From: Brevibacillus choshinensis
Lineage (GTDB): Bacteria; Bacillota; Bacilli; Brevibacillales; Brevibacillaceae
NCBI RefSeq assembly: GCF_016811915.1
Contig: NZ_CP069127.1
Span: forward strand, 5,602,501-5,666,500
Reading direction: 5' to 3'
DNA: 64,000 nt
Positions within the stretch are counted from its first letter, which is position 1, and every line of letters starts with the position of its first letter. This document shows, piece by piece, positions 25,513 through 34,117 of this stretch. Both the position numbers and the translations under genes were made by a program. The notes beneath the pieces were generated by a model. It was not told where the DNA came from, did no database searches, and saw only the letters and a program-made list of their open reading frames with translations.

Positions 25513-27213
25513 CTATTCCTTTACCATGACGTTTCCTGTGACAGCATCCATACGCACAGTAAGGTCGACCTTTTCCTCGACTCCGCAGAAGCAGTGTACC
25601 TTCGTCTGGCGGAACGATAAATCGTATCCCAGCTTCCAGGTGGTCGCTCCCGTCTGCGGATTCTTCTGGTGAATGTAAGTGAGCTCCAGCGGATAAGCCT
25701 TCAGCAATCGATCGACAGCCCCCTGCTCCACTAACGCTTTTGTGCGGGCTGGAGCGATCAGTTCAACAGGACGCTGGATCGAAATTTCCTCGATTTTTCC
25801 CGTGGAAGAATCCACGCGGATCGTGTACATGCCTTGTTCCGCTGTCTGCCCTTCCTGATAAACGGGAATGCCATTGATCATGGGATCAGCCGTATACAAC
25901 GTCAATGTAGCATCTCCTACATCTTGCACCCGCAATGAAGTGGTTCCGGTCGGCAGCAGGCGCTTCAGCACGGCTTCCGCGGATTTCCAGTCTCGTTGTT
26001 TATCTGTCTTCAACCGGCTTATGACACCATCACTCTTGACAAGCCGGAGCAGCTGCCCTGTCATCGCATCTGTTTCCACCAATAGATGCGCGCGTTCGTC
26101 CATTTTTACTCCAGCAGGGAATTGACCGAGACTGTATGGTTTATCTTGATCGATCGTCCCTTCGTTGAAATGTCCCCAGATAAAAAAGCGCCGCTCCTGC
26201 CCATTGTCGTAGGCCTCCGTGAATGTCGCGAACGGAAGCTTCTGGGGCTCCACTCGCAATAGCTTTCTCACGATGTCCTGTGCCTGCTGCTCTGACTGGG
26301 CAATCCACTTCTCTCCTGTGCCATTGACGGAAACGGTCTGGACAGATTGCTTCTCATTCGCAGACAATCGTTTACCGTTAAAGGCATCCAGTGCACTGCC
26401 CGTATGTGTTTGCTTGATGACACCGTCTTTTACCACATAGGTCAACTTTGCCTGTACAGGGTCAGTCAGGCTGTAATCGCTCGGGAGTAAATAGATGAGC
26501 TCCAGAGGGTGACTCTCTTTATATCGCAAAACAGCTTGTTGGGCTGATATGATTCGCTGGGGGGAAGGAAGCGCAGTCGGCGTGATTTTTTCGTAGAGCC
26601 GCCCATCAAACGTGCGAAAAGCAACGACTCTGCCTGTTCCGTCAAACGTAACGAACGCATCGTAGGAATCGTCCAAAGCGACATTGTTCACGGTTCGCAC
26701 CAGTCTTACTGTCGTTTGCGCTGACTCTCGGGTGACGCTCCGTGCCTGATAAACGCTCCCTGCGGCAGGCAAGCCTGCCACGAAGGCCGATGCCCTCGCC
26801 CTTGCTTGCTGATCCGTCAGCGCGATAGGCTTCTGTGCTGCTTTCGGTTCCAGATCCAGCTTCAGCAAATTTCCTGTCGTCGGATCAAAAATGGCTTGAT
26901 CCCTGGCCGCTTCTTTTTCTGCTGCAGATGGCGCAAAGGTCACGATCACGCCACTCACCCCTGGTCCATCCACGTCCCCTCCGAACACCACGTAGCGATT
27001 GGACAGCTCGGGTATCAACCGGACAAGCTGCTGGACCCCTTTGGATACTTGGACGGGTACAGGCACGACTGCAGACGCCTGCATGCCCACTGCGATATTG
27101 GCTGCCTTGGCCTGGTGACTTGCAGCAATGGGTGAAGTATATAGACTGACTACGGTTAACGCTCCGGTCAGTACACAAAAGGCAGGTTTACGAATCATTC
27201 CCACGGTCGACAT
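25513..27213 (-). CDS. Secreted YcdB/YcdC (DUF4901)-type protein with PepSY-like repeats
   Basis: 566 residues. An N-terminal signal peptide (about 1-37, hydrophobic FCVLTGALTVVSLY, then AASHQAKA) indicates export. Repeated segments of the kind DPTTGNLLKLDLEPK, DGTGRVVAFRTFDGR, DAMTGQLLRLVKSDG, DSSTGKIEEISIQRP and DAVTGNVMV are PepSY/YcdB-like beta hairpins (DxxTGxvxx...). Such proteins are found in the envelope of spore formers, and several are thought to inhibit or chaperone secreted proteases; no enzymatic motif is visible. GAGGGAG lies 3 nt before the ATG. It stands alone between the flgD-like gene and the long-hairpin region. Confidence 0.75.
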   Translation of the reverse strand: MSTVGMIRKPAFCVLTGALTVVSLYTSPIAASHQAKAANIAVGMQASAVVPVPVQVSKGVQQLVRLIPELSNRYVVFGGDVDGPGVSGVIVTFAPSAAEKEAARDQAIFDPTTGNLLKLDLEPKAAQKPIALTDQQARARASAFVAGLPAAGSVYQARSVTRESAQTTVRLVRTVNNVALDDSYDAFVTFDGTGRVVAFRTFDGRLYEKITPTALPSPQRIISAQQAVLRYKESHPLELIYLLPSDYSLTDPVQAKLTYVVKDGVIKQTHTGSALDAFNGKRLSANEKQSVQTVSVNGTGEKWIAQSEQQAQDIVRKLLRVEPQKLPFATFTEAYDNGQERRFFIWGHFNEGTIDQDKPYSLGQFPAGVKMDERAHLLVETDAMTGQLLRLVKSDGVISRLKTDKQRDWKSAEAVLKRLLPTGTTSLRVQDVGDATLTLYTADPMINGIPVYQEGQTAEQGMYTIRVDSSTGKIEEISIQRPVELIAPARTKALVEQGAVDRLLKAYPLELTYIHQKNPQTGATTWKLGYDLSFRQTKVHCFCGVEEKVDLTVRMDAVTGNVMVKE

Positions 27214-27381
27214 TCACTCCCTCTTTTTTCCTCTTAGGTTGAGACGTTCAGCCTTGCATTTTGTTTCTGAATAAACACTATATTCCATCAAAATATTTTT
27301 ATTGTGGACTTTCTTGTTTTCCATCGTATTTAGAAAAATGCGTTATTTTTTTCGTGGTCAATCAAACTGCGGTGGAGTGGA

Positions 27382-27583
27382 GGAAAAAGGAGAAAACGCT
27401 CCAGCTTCGTAGGAACACCCGCTGGGGGTCATCCCTGTCCAGCTCTATGTAAAAAACGAAACCGCGTCCAAAGCAGCCGTCTCAGGAAGCTCCTCAGAGG
27501 TGGACGCTTAAAAACGTGTTTCGTTTTTTCCATTGCGCTTTGGCTGGTGTTCCTAAGAGCTTGCGCTTATTTCTCCTTTTTCC
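27382..27583. repeat. Long imperfect hairpin A (about 200 bp)
   Basis: Nested inverted repeats fold this segment into one long stem. GGAAAAAGGAGAAA (27382-27395) pairs with 27570-27583 perfectly, TAGGAACACC (27410-27419) with 27546-27555, AAAAAACGAAAC (27451-27462) with 27518-27529, and GCGTCCA (27464-27470) with 27501-27507. No credible gene lies in it. It could be a palindromic MITE-like element or a structured RNA. Both strands would fold similarly, so the orientation is unknown. Confidence 0.85.
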
Positions 27584-27671
27584 TGACCAGCTTTGGACTT
27601 TCCAGTTCCTTATTTTGTGGGCTTTATAAAGAGGTTCTTTGAGAAGACCATAGAAACCACAACAGCTCGCA

Positions 27672-27870
27672 GGAGAAGCAAGTTTCCAGGCGGAGCGACT
27701 CCGGAACCCAACCTAGCAGAACAACGAATTCATGGGATTCAGAAGCGGTACCCTGCATTCGCTGGGAACCGGCTACTACTTTACCGCTTCCCCATGAATC
27801 GTTGTGGAGCGGACAGTAACACTTCTTCGCAAGGTGTAGGCCGGAGCGGAGATCGGAAACCTGCTTCTCC
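27672..27870. repeat. Long imperfect hairpin B (about 200 bp)
   Basis: A second long stem 88 bp from hairpin A. GGAGAAGCA (27672-27680) pairs with 27862-27870, GTTTCC (27682-27687) with 27855-27860, ACAACGA (27721-27727) with 27799-27805, TTCATGGG (27729-27736) with 27791-27798, and GAAGCGGTA (27742-27750) with 27782-27790. Internal loops carry smaller hairpins. Length and architecture are similar to A, but the sequence is not obviously the same. The remainder of 27214-27960 shows no gene. Confidence 0.85.
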
Positions 27871-27960
27871 CCGCCACCCCTATGTTGAAATCCCCAAATC
27901 TTTGCAAAGAAAAAGAGCGACGAATGCGTCCCTCTTCACGCACCTCGTCACTCCCTGTTT

Positions 27961-29229
27961 TCACGCTCCAATATGCAGCTTTTCCAGCCGTTGCTTGATC
28001 AGCTCTACCACACTGGCACGCTTTAAATCGACGTAGACTCTCGTATTCGCATCCGGCACGACAATAATGCCGAGCTGATGGTGATTTCCCGCATAGACCG
28101 CGCACTGCACGAATTTCAGCTCCCCATCGTGCGTGAGTACCTCCATTTTGCAAAAGGCGGAGTTGGCCTGCAGCGCCGGGTACAGCTCTTCTTTGCTGCG
28201 CACATGGATCCCGTTTACCTTGACGATAATCTCGCCTGGCACGATCCCGATCTCCTCTGCCGGCGTGCCCGGGATGACTCCCATGACCTTGACTCCCCGC
28301 GAGGATTGAATAAAGTAAGGACTGCTCTGCCGCTCCTGGATCTGACTCTTGAAAAACAGCGCTTCATGTCCAAAGAGCGCAAACAGGGCTGCGATAATCA
28401 AAAGCGGCGGCACCAGAACAGCCAGCACAGTCAAAGCCAGCAGAACGATGGCGTAGCCCGCCAGGTTTCTGGAGATTTGCAAGGACTTTTTCCTTGGCGT
28501 CATGGTCTGCGTCATGTCCGAAAAACCCGTAACGGTCGGCAGGAGCATCAGGCCAAATGTCGCCGCTTCCGGCAAAAAGAATGGCCATCCCGGATATAGC
28601 GAACCGCTCAGAGCGCCGTTATCCAGCGGAACAAACATCACGAGTGGAGTCAGCCAGAAAGAATGCAGCAGGTAGGCCCCGACGATTCGCCCGCGCTTGC
28701 CTTCTACAAACAGCGGCGAAGCGTCTCTTCCGGCGTTCCAGCGAACCAGCATGGCCTCCATCAGATGCATGATTGCCACCAGCGCCAAAAGCGGCAACGG
28801 TTTGGCTTGTCCGATCATTTCCCATACGTAGCCGATGCCGGGAACGGCACTTACGCTCGGGAACAGCTGAGCGATTCCATGGAGAATCGTCAGGAGGGCA
28901 GACGCATAAGCAAAGCAAAGAAAACGTAAACGGACCAACGCCAGCAAAATCGCCAATCCCCATAATAACCACAAATCCTGCACCTGTACGACGACTCCGA
29001 TAGCACCCGCGATCAAGGAGACCAGCAGGCCTGCCGTCACTCCCATCCCTGCGGAACGGATCGTCTGGAGCAGCGGTGATTGGATACGCACGGCGAACAG
29101 CTGCCTTTCCAGATTCATCTGACGTCTGTAATGCAGATAAATCAAGAAAAGGAAGAGATAAAGAATCGGATTGAGGAAAATCGCCCCAAGTCCGGATGCA
29201 ATGGAGAGCAAGTCTGTCTGTATCGCCAA
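27961..29229 (-). CDS. minJ: PDZ-containing division topology protein (MinJ-like)
   Basis: 422 residues with seven or eight N-terminal hydrophobic helices (about 10-300) and a C-terminal PDZ domain (about 320-400; GVKVMGVIPGTPAEEIGIVPG, then IIVKVNGIHV). In B. subtilis MinJ bridges DivIVA and MinD at poles and septa; the fold and the position beside ctpB support the assignment. The TTG at 29229 is preferred because GAGGTGAGG lies just upstream; the GTG at 29238 has no ribosome binding site. The gene ends close to the long-hairpin region. Confidence 0.8.
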   Translation of the reverse strand: MAIQTDLLSIASGLGAIFLNPILYLFLFLIYLHYRRQMNLERQLFAVRIQSPLLQTIRSAGMGVTAGLLVSLIAGAIGVVVQVQDLWLLWGLAILLALVRLRFLCFAYASALLTILHGIAQLFPSVSAVPGIGYVWEMIGQAKPLPLLALVAIMHLMEAMLVRWNAGRDASPLFVEGKRGRIVGAYLLHSFWLTPLVMFVPLDNGALSGSLYPGWPFFLPEAATFGLMLLPTVTGFSDMTQTMTPRKKSLQISRNLAGYAIVLLALTVLAVLVPPLLIIAALFALFGHEALFFKSQIQERQSSPYFIQSSRGVKVMGVIPGTPAEEIGIVPGEIIVKVNGIHVRSKEELYPALQANSAFCKMEVLTHDGELKFVQCAVYAGNHHQLGIIVVPDANTRVYVDLKRASVVELIKQRLEKLHIGA

Positions 29230-29342
29230 TTGCCTCACCTCAGAAGGGTAGAAAACTTGGCTTCGCCATACGTTTTGGCGGAGCCTTCGTACTCATTGAG
29301 ATCACATCTCGCTTTTTTACTTTCATGCAGTTTCCTGAACGT

Positions 29343-29380
29343 AAAAAAAGAAAAACCACGGCATTCAATCTACCGTGGTT
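29343..29380 (-). terminator. Terminator of ctpB
   Basis: AACCACGG and CCGTGGTT form an 8-bp stem with an 11-nt loop followed by TTTCTTTTTTT on the minus strand. Between it and minJ a second hairpin GGCTTCGCC/GGCGGAGCC (29258-29284) is seen, of unknown role. Confidence 0.85.
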
Positions 29381-29427
29381 AACCATTTCTACGAAAGTCA
29401 GAGAATTCCCTGCCTCCGCGCCATGGA

Positions 29428-30903
29428 TTATTTTGGCTGCTTGCTAACTACTTCAATCGCTTTTTGCAATTGCAGGTCGTTTTCCGGTTTCCGCATCTGT
29501 TCGCGCAAGCTGTCTTCCAGCTGGGTGCGAGTCGATGCGTCCACTTTCCCCGTCACCGGCAACTTGTGCGATGTCTGGAATTGTTTGACCACCTGCTCTG
29601 TCTTCTCATCGAAGTATCCGTCATCCCGTCCTGGCGACAAGTTCAAGCCCGTCAGAATCAGCTGCAGGTTTTTCACATCGTTCCCTGCCATATCACGCGC
29701 CAGATCCTTGTCAGCAGGAAGCTGTGTGGCGTTGAAGTACGCTGGCTGCGAGACTTTGTAGTCAGGCTCGATTCCTTTTTTATGGATCCATTCGCCCTTC
29801 GGCGTCAGCCATTTTGCGATCGTCAGCTTCAGCTGGCTCTTGTCCGTCATTTCCATCGTGCTTTGGACAGTTCCTTTTCCGAAGCTCTTCTCGCCGACCA
29901 GCTTGTAGTTGCCGCTATCGCGCAGCGCGCCTGCCAAAATCTCCGAAGCGCTGGCACTTCCGCCGTTGATCAAGAGACTGATCGGATACGGCTTGGCAGC
30001 ATCTGTCGTGGAACGATACTCTTCTTTCTGTTGACCGTGCGCACCGTATTCGATTTGTACGATCAAGCCCTTCTTCGGAACGAGCACTTCCCCGATTTCT
30101 TTGACTGCCAGCAAATAGCCGCCCGGGTTGCCGCGCACGTCGATGACCAAACCGCCGATGCCTTGTTTCTCCAGGCTGGCCAGCTGTTCTTTGAAATGCT
30201 TGGCTGTATCCGTAGAGAATTGGGTGATGCCAATCACACCGACTTTGACGCCGTTCTTTTCGATCACTTGGCTGTTCACGGTTTCGATCGGGATATCATC
30301 ACGCACGCAGACAATGTTCAGCGGTTCCGCAACACCCGCGCGCACGACTTTCAATACGGCCTTTGTACCTTTCGGGCCGCGGATTTTGGTCACGGCTTCA
30401 TGCAAGTCGAGCCCTTCCAGCGATTCCCCGTTCACACTGATAATTTGGTCGTTCGGGCGCAGTCCTGCACGCTCGGCCGGGGAATCCTTGAACGGTGATA
30501 CGACCGTTACCCGTCCGTTTTGCAGCGTCACCTCTGTACCGATTCCTTGGAACGTCGAGTGCAAGGTAGATGTGAATTCTTCAGCTGATTTCGGGTCCAT
30601 GTAGTCACTGTATGGATCCTCCAGGGAACCCACCATGCCTCCAATAGCCCCTTCTACCAATTGATCCGTGGTGACACTTTGGATGTAGTCTTTCTTGATT
30701 GCTGAAAAAGCCTCGTACAGCTTCTTGAACTCCTGTGGATACTCAGAGCTGTTTCCGAGCAGGGTGCTGCTGGATGCAGTGAGTACACCATTTTGATTCG
30801 CGTTGGCATTTGCCGATGTTTTCATCATGGACATGGTCAAAAAGCTGCTGGCCACCATCGAGACGAGTACAAGCGCAAATACGTTGCGTCCTTTCCAATT
30901 CAC
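29428..30903 (-). CDS. ctpB: Carboxy-terminal processing protease, S41 family (CtpA/CtpB-like)
   Basis: 491-residue secreted or membrane-anchored serine protease. Order: N-terminal signal anchor (FALVLVSMVASSFL), PDZ domain (about 105-190, with GRVTVVSPFKDSPAERAGLRP), the S41 protease core with catalytic Ser in NGGSASASEILAGAL and Lys in GEKSFGKGTVQ, and a C-terminal peptidoglycan-binding domain (about 410-480, NLQLILTGLNLSPGRDDGYF). In B. subtilis CtpB processes SpoIVFA during sporulation. GTG start. It is followed by minJ and preceded by the M23 protein gene. Confidence 0.93.
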   Translation of the reverse strand: MNWKGRNVFALVLVSMVASSFLTMSMMKTSANANANQNGVLTASSSTLLGNSSEYPQEFKKLYEAFSAIKKDYIQSVTTDQLVEGAIGGMVGSLEDPYSDYMDPKSAEEFTSTLHSTFQGIGTEVTLQNGRVTVVSPFKDSPAERAGLRPNDQIISVNGESLEGLDLHEAVTKIRGPKGTKAVLKVVRAGVAEPLNIVCVRDDIPIETVNSQVIEKNGVKVGVIGITQFSTDTAKHFKEQLASLEKQGIGGLVIDVRGNPGGYLLAVKEIGEVLVPKKGLIVQIEYGAHGQQKEEYRSTTDAAKPYPISLLINGGSASASEILAGALRDSGNYKLVGEKSFGKGTVQSTMEMTDKSQLKLTIAKWLTPKGEWIHKKGIEPDYKVSQPAYFNATQLPADKDLARDMAGNDVKNLQLILTGLNLSPGRDDGYFDEKTEQVVKQFQTSHKLPVTGKVDASTRTQLEDSLREQMRKPENDLQLQKAIEVVSKQPK

Positions 30904-30993
30904 TTCGCGTCACCATCCTTTGTGCTACCGGCAAAAAGATATGCTGCTAGTGTATGCCATTTTTGCTGGCAATATTTGTCTGACCGGGCAACC

Positions 30994-32193
30994 TTACTTC
31001 AGATAAGGCATCGGATTGACAGCAACATCGTTCTTGTAGACGGTAAAGTGCACGTGATTACCGGTAGAACGACCAGTAGAGCCAACCTCGGCAATCTTTT
31101 GCCCTCTCTGTACTGATTGTCCCACAGAAACCTTGATTCCGCCCTCCCTAATATGTCCATAGAGAGTGGTAATTTCTGAGTTATGCTTGATCATTACCGT
31201 GTTCCCGAAGCCATTGGAATAGCCTGCAAAAATAACTACCCCTGCTGCTGCTGCCATAATCGTGGTACCTTTTGGCGCTGCCAGGTCTACACCATTATGC
31301 CCAGCTGAACGACCGGTAAACGGGTCACTCCGCACTCCGAAGCCCGAGGAGAAGCGAAAACTTCCGTCCGCTACCGGCAGACCCAGCTTACCGCCTTTAT
31401 ACCCACTGGAGCTCGTACTCATTGCGCGGACGCGCTCTGCGTATTTAGCCGATTCCTGTTTGGTCAAAGCGAGCAGCTGCTGTCCGTACTGCTCCAGATC
31501 TTCTTCCAGCGCGTCTTCTTTTTTCTTCAGCTCTGCTTTCACGACCAAGCTTTGTTTGTACTGCTTGTCCAATTCAGCCTTGAGGCTTTCCGCTTGGTCA
31601 AACATGTCGACGTACACCGTCAGCTGATGGTCGATTTCTTTCTTTTTCGTTTCGATCGTTTGTTTATCGCGTATGTTGTCTTCCAGAATACGCGTATCTT
31701 GCTCCAGAATCAACTGCAGGCCTTGCATCCGGGTGAGGAAATCCCCGAAATCGGATGAGCCCAGCAATACATCCAGGTAAGAGACGTTTCCGCGCTCATA
31801 CATGGATTTCACACGCGTCTTCAAAAGAGTTTCCCGTTTGGCGACGCGATCTTTTGCTTCATCGAGCTTGTCCTGCGCCTGCGCCGCTTTCTCTTTGGTA
31901 TCTTCCATTTGCGTTTCGAGCTTGTCCAGCTTTTTCTGCGTCTCGTTTCGACGCAAATCGATCTGCATCAGCTCAGTCTGCAGGTCCTTCTGTTCTTTCT
32001 GCACCGCACTGATCTTGGCCTCGACCTGTTTGACCTGCTGCTGTTGACTCTTTTTCTTGGCTTGAATCTCTTTCAGTTCCCGATTGATTTTATCTAAAGA
32101 TGCCTTGCTCGCTGCCCAGCTCACATTCGTCGGGATTGCAGTTCCGGCCACCAGACCGGTTATCAAGAGTGCCAATATGATCTTCTTCCTCAT
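30994..32193 (-). CDS. EnvC-like coiled-coil M23 peptidase family protein
   Basis: 399 residues. A signal peptide (MRKKIILALLITGLVAG...SWAA) is followed by a long coiled coil (about 35-250, rich in K, E and Q) and a C-terminal LytM/M23 domain with zinc ligands in HNGVDLAAPKG and HVHFTVY. M23 enzymes cut peptidoglycan cross-bridges; coiled-coil versions next to ftsX are activated by FtsEX, as for EnvC or PcsB. The start at 32193 has GGGAGGAG about 4 nt upstream; the longer frame from 32355 lies inside ftsX. It lies 25 nt after ftsX in the same operon. Confidence 0.93.
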   Translation of the reverse strand: MRKKIILALLITGLVAGTAIPTNVSWAASKASLDKINRELKEIQAKKKSQQQQVKQVEAKISAVQKEQKDLQTELMQIDLRRNETQKKLDKLETQMEDTKEKAAQAQDKLDEAKDRVAKRETLLKTRVKSMYERGNVSYLDVLLGSSDFGDFLTRMQGLQLILEQDTRILEDNIRDKQTIETKKKEIDHQLTVYVDMFDQAESLKAELDKQYKQSLVVKAELKKKEDALEEDLEQYGQQLLALTKQESAKYAERVRAMSTSSSGYKGGKLGLPVADGSFRFSSGFGVRSDPFTGRSAGHNGVDLAAPKGTTIMAAAAGVVIFAGYSNGFGNTVMIKHNSEITTLYGHIREGGIKVSVGQSVQRGQKIAEVGSTGRSTGNHVHFTVYKNDVAVNPMPYLK

Positions 32194-32218
32194 GATACTC
32201 CTCCCACATTCTCCTGAA

Positions 32219-33115
32219 TTAAACCCGCAAGAATCGGCGGACAGACACCAAGCTTCCCCAGATGCCGATGAACGCGCCAATCGCAAGCAGAGCAAGTGCC
32301 ACTTGATAAACCAGAGGGAACAGCGGCAACAGTTTGAACAGTTGGGACGCTTCAAAGCTCGATTGAATCCCGTCCAACAAGTAATAGTAGCCGACGGTCA
32401 GCATCGCCGTAGGGATCAATGCCCCGAGAATCCCCATTAATAGCCCTTCCACAAAAAATGGCCAGCGGATAAACCAGTTCGTCGCCCCAACCAGCTTCAT
32501 GATCTCAATCTCGCGGCGTCGGGCCACAATGGTCAGCTTGATCGTATTGGCGATCAAGAACATCGCGGTAAAGCCCAGTCCGATGATGAAGGCAATCCCG
32601 ACATTGCGGATCGCTCCCGTCCAGGCGAACAGCTTTTCGACGGTTCCTTCCCCGTAGTTGAGGCTCTTGACGTACTCTAATTTCTTGATCTGTGCAGCTA
32701 CCACAGACGTATCCTTAGGATCTTTGGTCTTTACGACAAAGGTGTCCGGCAGAGGATTGTCCTTTTCCAGCCCTTCAAACAAATAGGCCTTTTCACCGAG
32801 GCTTTCCTTAAACTGCTTGAGACCCTCGTCCTTGGGTATAAACGTGACGGTGTCCACTTTCTGGATCGTCTTGATGTTCTGCTCTACTTGGGCGACATTT
32901 TCCTTGGTAGCGAGCACGTCGAGGAATACGCGAATCTCGACCTGTTTTTCTACCGACTGTGCGAAGTAGTTGACGTTCATCGCCAAGATCAAAAATACAC
33001 CTAGAATGAAAAGAGTAATGGTAACGGCACTGATTGAAGCGAACGACATCCAGCCGTTCCGCCCGAGGTTTTTTACCCCTTCACGGACGTGGCGCCCAAG
33101 CGTTCTAATCTTCAT
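32219..33115 (-). CDS. ftsX: Cell division ABC transporter permease FtsX
   Basis: 298 residues with four transmembrane helices and a large extracellular loop between TM1 and TM2 (about 50-170) that contacts the hydrolase partner. Family features are LGRHVREGVKNLGRNGWM at the N-terminus and NTIKLTIVARRREIEIMKLV. The start at 33115 (MKIRTLGRH) follows GAGGGGAATACGGTT and overlaps ftsE by 11 nt. Partner ftsE is upstream and the M23 effector downstream. Confidence 0.95.
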   Translation of the reverse strand: MKIRTLGRHVREGVKNLGRNGWMSFASISAVTITLFILGVFLILAMNVNYFAQSVEKQVEIRVFLDVLATKENVAQVEQNIKTIQKVDTVTFIPKDEGLKQFKESLGEKAYLFEGLEKDNPLPDTFVVKTKDPKDTSVVAAQIKKLEYVKSLNYGEGTVEKLFAWTGAIRNVGIAFIIGLGFTAMFLIANTIKLTIVARRREIEIMKLVGATNWFIRWPFFVEGLLMGILGALIPTAMLTVGYYYLLDGIQSSFEASQLFKLLPLFPLVYQVALALLAIGAFIGIWGSLVSVRRFLRV

Positions 33116-33791
33116 AACCGTATTCCCCTCTCTGCTCGTCACGGGCGATTTGCCCCGCTTCAATCGCAATGACCCGCTTTCTCATGGTGTTAACAATTTC
33201 ACGATTGTGGGTAGCCATCACTACAGTGGTTCCACGCTGATTGATTTCTTCAAACAGCTTCATGATCTCCCAGGATGTCTCCGGGTCGAGATTTCCTGTC
33301 GGTTCGTCCGCGATGATAATGCCCGGACTGTTGACAAGCGCACGCGCCAGAGCGACACGCTGCTGCTCACCGCCCGAGAGCTCATTTGGCAGCATTTTTG
33401 CCTTGTGCTTCAGCTTCACCAGCCCCAGAACATCCATCACACGAGGCTTGATTTGTTTGGGATTGCTCTCGATTACTTCCATGGCAAATGCCACATTTTC
33501 GAATACTGTGAGCGTCGGCAACAGTTTGAAATCTTGGAATACAACGCCAATGCTGCGTCGCACCAAAGGAATTTGCCGTTCCTTAATCCGGCTGACGTTG
33601 AAGCCGCCCAGAAAAATCTGTCCTTTGGAAGGCTTCTCTTCCCGATACATCAGCTTAATGAATGTGGATTTCCCCGCACCGCTGGGACCCACGACATACA
33701 CAAATTCACCTTTTTCAATCCGAATGTTTACACCCTTCAAGGCATTCGTGCCGTTCGGGTACGTTTTCCATACGTCAAACATCTCGATCAA
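33105..33791 (-). CDS. ftsE: Cell division ATP-binding protein FtsE
   Basis: 228-residue ABC ATPase that powers FtsX-mediated activation of a cell-wall hydrolase. Walker A GPSGAGKSTF, signature LSGGEQQRVALARAL and Walker B IIIADEPTGNLD are intact. The TTG at 33791 gives MIEMFDVWKTYPNG, matching known FtsE N-termini, with AGGAT about 9 nt upstream; the GTG at 33800 lies too close to that site. Confidence 0.95.
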   Translation of the reverse strand: MIEMFDVWKTYPNGTNALKGVNIRIEKGEFVYVVGPSGAGKSTFIKLMYREEKPSKGQIFLGGFNVSRIKERQIPLVRRSIGVVFQDFKLLPTLTVFENVAFAMEVIESNPKQIKPRVMDVLGLVKLKHKAKMLPNELSGGEQQRVALARALVNSPGIIIADEPTGNLDPETSWEIMKLFEEINQRGTTVVMATHNREIVNTMRKRVIAIEAGQIARDEQRGEYGYED

Positions 33792-33933
33792 GCCAATCAC
33801 ATCCTACATAGTCAGATCCATCTATATCTCTTGATCCTCTGATTTAAATCGACAAAAAGCCCCTGCCCCTTTTCCCCGCCTTTTGTACGAATCACGGTTA
33901 TCGACAAAAATAGCGAGAATTCCCATCCTACCT

Positions 33934-33961
33934 ATTATACCACCCTGTTTCGCTGATGGAA
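33934..33961 (-). promoter_or_regulatory. Possible ftsE promoter with extended -10
   Basis: TTCCAT, a 16-nt spacer and TATAAT preceded by TGG (an extended -10) on the minus strand, about 143 nt before ftsE. TTTTTGTCGAT occurs twice in the same leader (around 33847 and 33900). No gene was seen in 33801-34117. Confidence 0.45.
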
Positions 33962-34117
33962 TCCACTAAATCTCTCATTTCTTGTCGAAACAGCTTCACT
34001 TTCGCTTTTATCCGACATGTTTTTGTGCGATGCAGCCGCCAGCACATCGGCGACTGGCTTACATTCTTGCGGTTGGCTACAATAGAAAGGAATGACCGAT
34101 GGAAAGGGGCATGAACG

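Noticed and set aside
27382..27870. 6S RNA, RNase P RNA or OLE RNA
   Set aside because: Neither element has the conserved cores of these RNAs, and the genomic location does not match. Only the general long-hairpin shape is similar to 6S RNA.
27593..28036. Open frames inside and next to the long hairpins (27593-28036 plus, 27776-28153 minus)
   Set aside because: They are read through inverted repeats, lack ribosome binding sites and show no protein-like composition.
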